The notes under the pieces are model-generated. The model was not told the DNA's origin. It saw nothing but the letters and a program-made list of their open reading frames with translations, and made no database searches. Both the position numbers and the translations under genes were made by a program. From the NCBI GenBank assembly GCA_937951975.1, contig CALGAJ010000067.1, positions 1-8,960 of the forward strand: a stretch of 8,960 nt of DNA, written 5' to 3'. Of the stretch, positions 6,075 to 8,960 are shown piece after piece (within the stretch, counting starts at the first letter, position 1; every line of letters begins with the position of its first letter). This DNA is from an uncultured Desulfotignum sp. (GTDB taxonomy: Bacteria > Desulfobacterota > Desulfobacteria > Desulfobacterales > Desulfobacteraceae).

Positions 6075-7088
6075 CTACCATTCCCGGCCCCGGGTCCGCC
6101 TGAGCAGATAAATGAAAAACGGTCCGCCCAGAAGAGACGTCAGAATCCCCAGGGGCATTTCACTGGTACTGATCAGGCGGCTGATATCATCCACCAGGAT
6201 CAGGAACGCGGCTCCCATGCAAAACGCCACCGGTATCAATGCCTTGTTGTCGTTGCCGATGATCATCCGGCCCATGTGCGGGACCACCAGCCCCACCCAT
6301 CCGATGACACCGCTCACGCACACGGCTCCGGCGGTGGCCAGGGTGGCGCAGACAATGATGAAAATCCGGTTGGCAGTGACGTTGAGCCCCAGAGAATGGG
6401 CTTCCCGGTCTCCCATGGCCAGCACGTTCAGGCGCCAGCGGATGATCATCAGGCCCACAGATCCCATGACCATGGGAACACCGGCGGTGAGAATGTGGTC
6501 ATATTCAGCCCGGGACAGGCTGCCCATCAGCCAGAACACAATGGCCGGCAGTTCATCATACGGGTCTGCCAGATACTTGAGCAAAGAGATCAGGGCGGAA
6601 AAAATTGATCCCACGATCACCCCGCCCAGCACCAGGGTGATGGCCTGGGTGGAGGCGGTGAGCCGGCCAATGAAAAAGCACAGCAGCACCGCCAGCAACC
6701 CGAACCCAAAGGCAAACGGATAGACATACATATACCGGTCAAACAGAATCAGGGCCAGGGCCGCCCCGAACCCGGCCCCGGAGCTGACCCCGAGCATGCC
6801 GGAACTGACCAGGGGATTGCGGAACAAGCCCTGAAACGCGGCCCCGCTCACGGCCAGGCTCCCTCCCACCAGGGCGCCCAGAATGATCCGGGGCAGCCGG
6901 ACATGCACGATCACGCTGAAATGGGTGGGATCCATACCCTGCCCGGTCCATGCCGCCGCCGCCAGTGCGCCGATATCCCGGACCGAGACCGGATACCGGC
7001 CCAAAAAAACGGAACAGACACCCAGCACCAGCGGCAATGCGGCAATCAGCCCATACCACAGGGTCCGGTGCCGCCGGAAGGATCTCAA
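6075..7088 (-). CDS. FecCD/BtuC-type ABC importer permease (TTG start)
   Basis: A 337-residue inner-membrane permease, probably with 9-10 helices and acting as a homodimer. Family hallmarks are RLPRIILGALVGGSLAVSGA followed by FQGLFRNPL (about 64-93), GLNVTANR (about 233-240), GWVGLVVPHMGR (about 263-274) and EMPLGILTSLLGGPFFIYLL near the end. The only start that keeps the first transmembrane helix (about 10-29) is TTG at 7088, whose last two bases are part of the TGA stop of the TiaS-like gene (TTGA overlap). The next ATG would remove about 51 residues, and an in-frame stop lies a short way upstream of the TTG. AAGGAAG about 11 nt upstream can serve as the ribosome site. A rare start in this coupled position may lower permease expression relative to its neighbours; that is inference. 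Confidence 0.92.
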   Translation of the reverse strand: MRSFRRHRTLWYGLIAALPLVLGVCSVFLGRYPVSVRDIGALAAAAWTGQGMDPTHFSVIVHVRLPRIILGALVGGSLAVSGAAFQGLFRNPLVSSGMLGVSSGAGFGAALALILFDRYMYVYPFAFGFGLLAVLLCFFIGRLTASTQAITLVLGGVIVGSIFSALISLLKYLADPYDELPAIVFWLMGSLSRAEYDHILTAGVPMVMGSVGLMIIRWRLNVLAMGDREAHSLGLNVTANRIFIIVCATLATAGAVCVSGVIGWVGLVVPHMGRMIIGNDNKALIPVAFCMGAAFLILVDDISRLISTSEMPLGILTSLLGGPFFIYLLRRTRGREW

Positions 7089-7834
7089 TACTGTTTTGCT
7101 TCCTTTTTGGTAATGGTGCGGTAGCTAATGCCCGGACATGCCGGATCACTGCAGGAGGCCACCACGATCACCTGCCGGTGGCCCATGCGCACGGTTTTGG
7201 TTTTTTCAGATCCCATCATGACCCGGGAATCCAGGGGCAGGTCATGTCCATCACAAGTGACCAGGGCATCCACAAAGGGATGTTCGCACAAAGCCGCCAC
7301 ACTGACGATATCCCCGGGCCGGCCCAGGTGATACCATCCCCGGTACCGGCCGTCATTTCCCGACAGCCGCAGCCCGATGCCGGCCAGGGCCCCGACCACC
7401 CCCTGGCCGGTACCGCCGTGTTCCGTCAGGTGAACCCCGGTTCTGGCGGCCAGAGAATATGCGTCCGATTTGGTCAAAACCCGGTTTTTGGCGGCTTTTC
7501 CAAAGGCCTCGAGGCTTTCGCCATCCAGGGAATCAGACAGCTGTGCCACACACAGGCCGGGATCAGACCCTTTTTCCGTTCGGGTTTCCAGAAATGTCTG
7601 AAACAGGGTCATGACCGCATCATAATTCCGGGATTCCAGGGTCATTTCAAACCCCATGGCGGAGTTATGAGAGGTATAGGGGATATCTCTGTGCACATAC
7701 AGCTGATGCCGGCTGATGGCCGTGGTGACGGCCAGTTTCTCCGCCGCCAGAATATTGCACAGATCTTCCACCAGCCAGCCGGTACCCCGGGTGCCGGGCA
7801 TGTCCGTGTCGTCAATGCACACCATGTAGTTCAT
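7085..7834 (-). CDS. TiaS-like protein (N-terminal catalytic half only) within an uptake operon
   Basis: A 249-residue cytoplasmic protein resembling the first half of archaeal TiaS, the tRNA-Ile2 2-agmatinylcytidine synthetase. TiaS uses ATP to activate C34 of the tRNA and joins agmatine to it. Visible hallmarks are IDDTD at 7-11 (kinase-like site), DIPYTSHNSA at 50-59 (compare the NIP-KTRGNGA region of TiaS) and GGTGQGVVGALAGIG at 140-154 (compare the RGIIGALAAIG region). The OB-fold and zinc-ribbon tRNA-binding parts of TiaS are absent, since the family is over 400 residues. Bacteria normally make lysidine with TilS, so a tRNA role is unlikely. The C-terminal part has CSDPAC (C228, C233). 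ATG at 7834 follows GGAGAGGG and lies 13 nt after the receptor stop. It may modify the imported ligand, but its function is unknown. Confidence 0.75.
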   Translation of the reverse strand: MNYMVCIDDTDMPGTRGTGWLVEDLCNILAAEKLAVTTAISRHQLYVHRDIPYTSHNSAMGFEMTLESRNYDAVMTLFQTFLETRTEKGSDPGLCVAQLSDSLDGESLEAFGKAAKNRVLTKSDAYSLAARTGVHLTEHGGTGQGVVGALAGIGLRLSGNDGRYRGWYHLGRPGDIVSVAALCEHPFVDALVTCDGHDLPLDSRVMMGSEKTKTVRMGHRQVIVVASCSDPACPGISYRTITKKEAKQY

Positions 7835-7847
7835 CTCGCCCTCTCCA

Positions 7848-8960
7848 TCAAAAAGTCATTCGGATACCGGCATATCCGGTCCGGCCGGCCTGGGGCAGCC
7901 CATAGGATTCTTCATAATTTTCATCCGTCAGGTTGTCCAGCCCCAGAAAGAGAAATACCGAGTCCCTGTAGACCTTCTGCTCCAGTTTCACGTTCACCAG
8001 GGTATAGTCCTTGAGTTTGCCCTTGTCAAAGTTATCGGAATAGTAATACTGGTCGGCCGTATGCAGAATGTCCCCATGAACTCTCAGGCCGAAATCCCAT
8101 GTATATCCCACATCCAGGGTGTATTTATGGGCCGGCCGATACTGGAGTTCATCTCTTTGGGCCCCGGCGGATTTGTCTTCAGTGTCCAGATAGGAATACC
8201 CCAGACCGATGGTGCCGGAGGTGAGAAACGGCTTGAACAGATAGATCTCAAATCCCTTGAATTCATAAGATTCCCAATTCTTGTAGAGCTCGGTGGCATC
8301 ATTTTTTTCAATATACTGGGATACGTCATGTTTAAACACCGCCAGATCCAGGGTCATGTCCCCCAAAAGGCGCTGGGTGATGCCGGCTTCGTAATTCTTG
8401 GATTCTTCAGGCACCAGATCGGCATTCCCGGATTTGGGATCATACAGCTGCTTGATATCCGGAAACCGGATCTTTCTGGCATAGGAGGCCCGCAGTATGG
8501 TGCTGTCGGTCAGATCATAACTCAAACCGGCCATATAGCTTCCCTTGTCCACATCACTTCCCTCATCTTTGGCCTGCCAGTGGTGGCTGTACCCGGCCGT
8601 AACCCCCAGTTTTGACAGCAGCCGCACATTGTATTCCAGTGCCGCTGAATACATGTCCAGACCATGATCGTAATAATAGGCGGTTGGTGGGGCGTTGTCC
8701 TTGTCCACATTTCTGAAATCAGATGTGTAGTCACTGGTCTCGGTGGAAAGCGCCAGCACCGCATTGCCGGCGGTTCCGAAATCCGCACGGGTCTGAAAGG
8801 CCGCCCCTTTTATTTTTGTTTCATCGTTGCTTCGATAGGTGTTTTTCTTGGTCATGGTGCTGTAGGTGTCATCATCGTACCGGGCATTTTCCTGGTCGTT
8901 TGTGTTGGCAAACACCCAGCCTCTGAAACCGAACATCCCTTTGGGGGTGTAACTCATGGA
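7848..8960 (-). CDS. TonB-dependent outer-membrane receptor, C-terminal beta-barrel (5' end outside window)
   Basis: The visible 370 or so residues are the last part of a TonB-dependent receptor barrel that takes up large ligands using energy from TonB. The pattern is alternating aromatic strands with polar turns (LRASYARKIRFPDIKQLY, then GNADLVPEESKNYEAGI). This is the conserved segment of the family in which RFP-LY is followed by GN-L-PE. Near the end LFLGLDNLTDENYEE leads to the last strand GYAGIRMTF, with the terminal Phe expected for barrel assembly. The plug domain, TonB box and signal peptide lie beyond base 8960. The reading frame stays open to the edge, so the first ATG in view is not the start. 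It is the first visible gene of the operon. Its ligand is not readable from this part; barrels of siderophore and corrinoid receptors look alike here. Confidence 0.93.
   Translation of the reverse strand, partial: SMSYTPKGMFGFRGWVFANTNDQENARYDDDTYSTMTKKNTYRSNDETKIKGAAFQTRADFGTAGNAVLALSTETSDYTSDFRNVDKDNAPPTAYYYDHGLDMYSAALEYNVRLLSKLGVTAGYSHHWQAKDEGSDVDKGSYMAGLSYDLTDSTILRASYARKIRFPDIKQLYDPKSGNADLVPEESKNYEAGITQRLLGDMTLDLAVFKHDVSQYIEKNDATELYKNWESYEFKGFEIYLFKPFLTSGTIGLGYSYLDTEDKSAGAQRDELQYRPAHKYTLDVGYTWDFGLRVHGDILHTADQYYYSDNFDKGKLKDYTLVNVKLEQKVYRDSVFLFLGLDNLTDENYEESYGLPQAGRTGYAGIRMTF

Noticed and set aside
6950..8014. 354-residue open frame on the plus strand
   Set aside because: Antisense to the permease, TiaS-like and receptor genes; its translation is low-complexity and resembles no protein family.

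Overview
The window looks like a chromosomal segment from a Gram-negative, probably anaerobic bacterium. An outer-membrane TonB-dependent receptor gives the Gram-negative call. A molybdenum-storage protein gene, a radical SAM enzyme and a bacterial relative of the archaeal enzyme TiaS point to an anaerobe. By general resemblance the proteins recall Desulfobacterota (Desulfobacteraceae-like sulfate reducers); this is an inference from memory, not a search result. Every convincing gene is on the minus strand, so transcription runs from high to low coordinates. Coding density is high, and the long plus-strand open frames are antisense shadows.

From right to left there are three blocks. Block 1 (8960 to 2855) is a tight six-gene cluster: the C-terminal part of a TonB-dependent receptor, a 249-residue protein resembling the N-terminal half of TiaS, a FecCD/BtuC-type permease starting with TTG, its ABC ATPase, a periplasmic class III substrate-binding protein, and a secreted metallophosphoesterase with a purple-acid-phosphatase-like layout. 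Junctions are 13 nt, a TTGA overlap, 1-4 nt, an ATGA overlap and 10 nt, so this is almost certainly one operon. It encodes a complete outer- and inner-membrane uptake route for a large ligand (siderophore, corrinoid or another metal chelate), plus a periplasmic phosphatase and a cytoplasmic TiaS-like enzyme of unknown role.

Block 2 (2669 to 1236) is a single radical SAM gene with six clustered cysteines. The 185-nt gap in front of it holds a perfect 8-bp-arm palindrome, a possible promoter, and an inverted repeat that could fold the start codon into a stem while leaving the Shine-Dalgarno sequence in the loop. Block 3 (1235 to 1) is a 172-nt leader with a 14-bp palindrome and two consecutive RNA hairpins. 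It is followed by a 70-residue protein of unknown function and a molybdenum-storage-protein subunit (MosA/MosB family) that ends within two bases of the window edge.

No rRNA, tRNA, CRISPR array, insertion sequence or integrase was seen, and no gene-free stretch exceeds 300 bases. The most interesting points are the TiaS-like protein inside a TonB/ABC uptake operon, the small protein and structured leader of the molybdenum-storage genes, and the start-codon hairpin of the radical SAM gene. Any functional link between the uptake operon and molybdenum storage is speculative.
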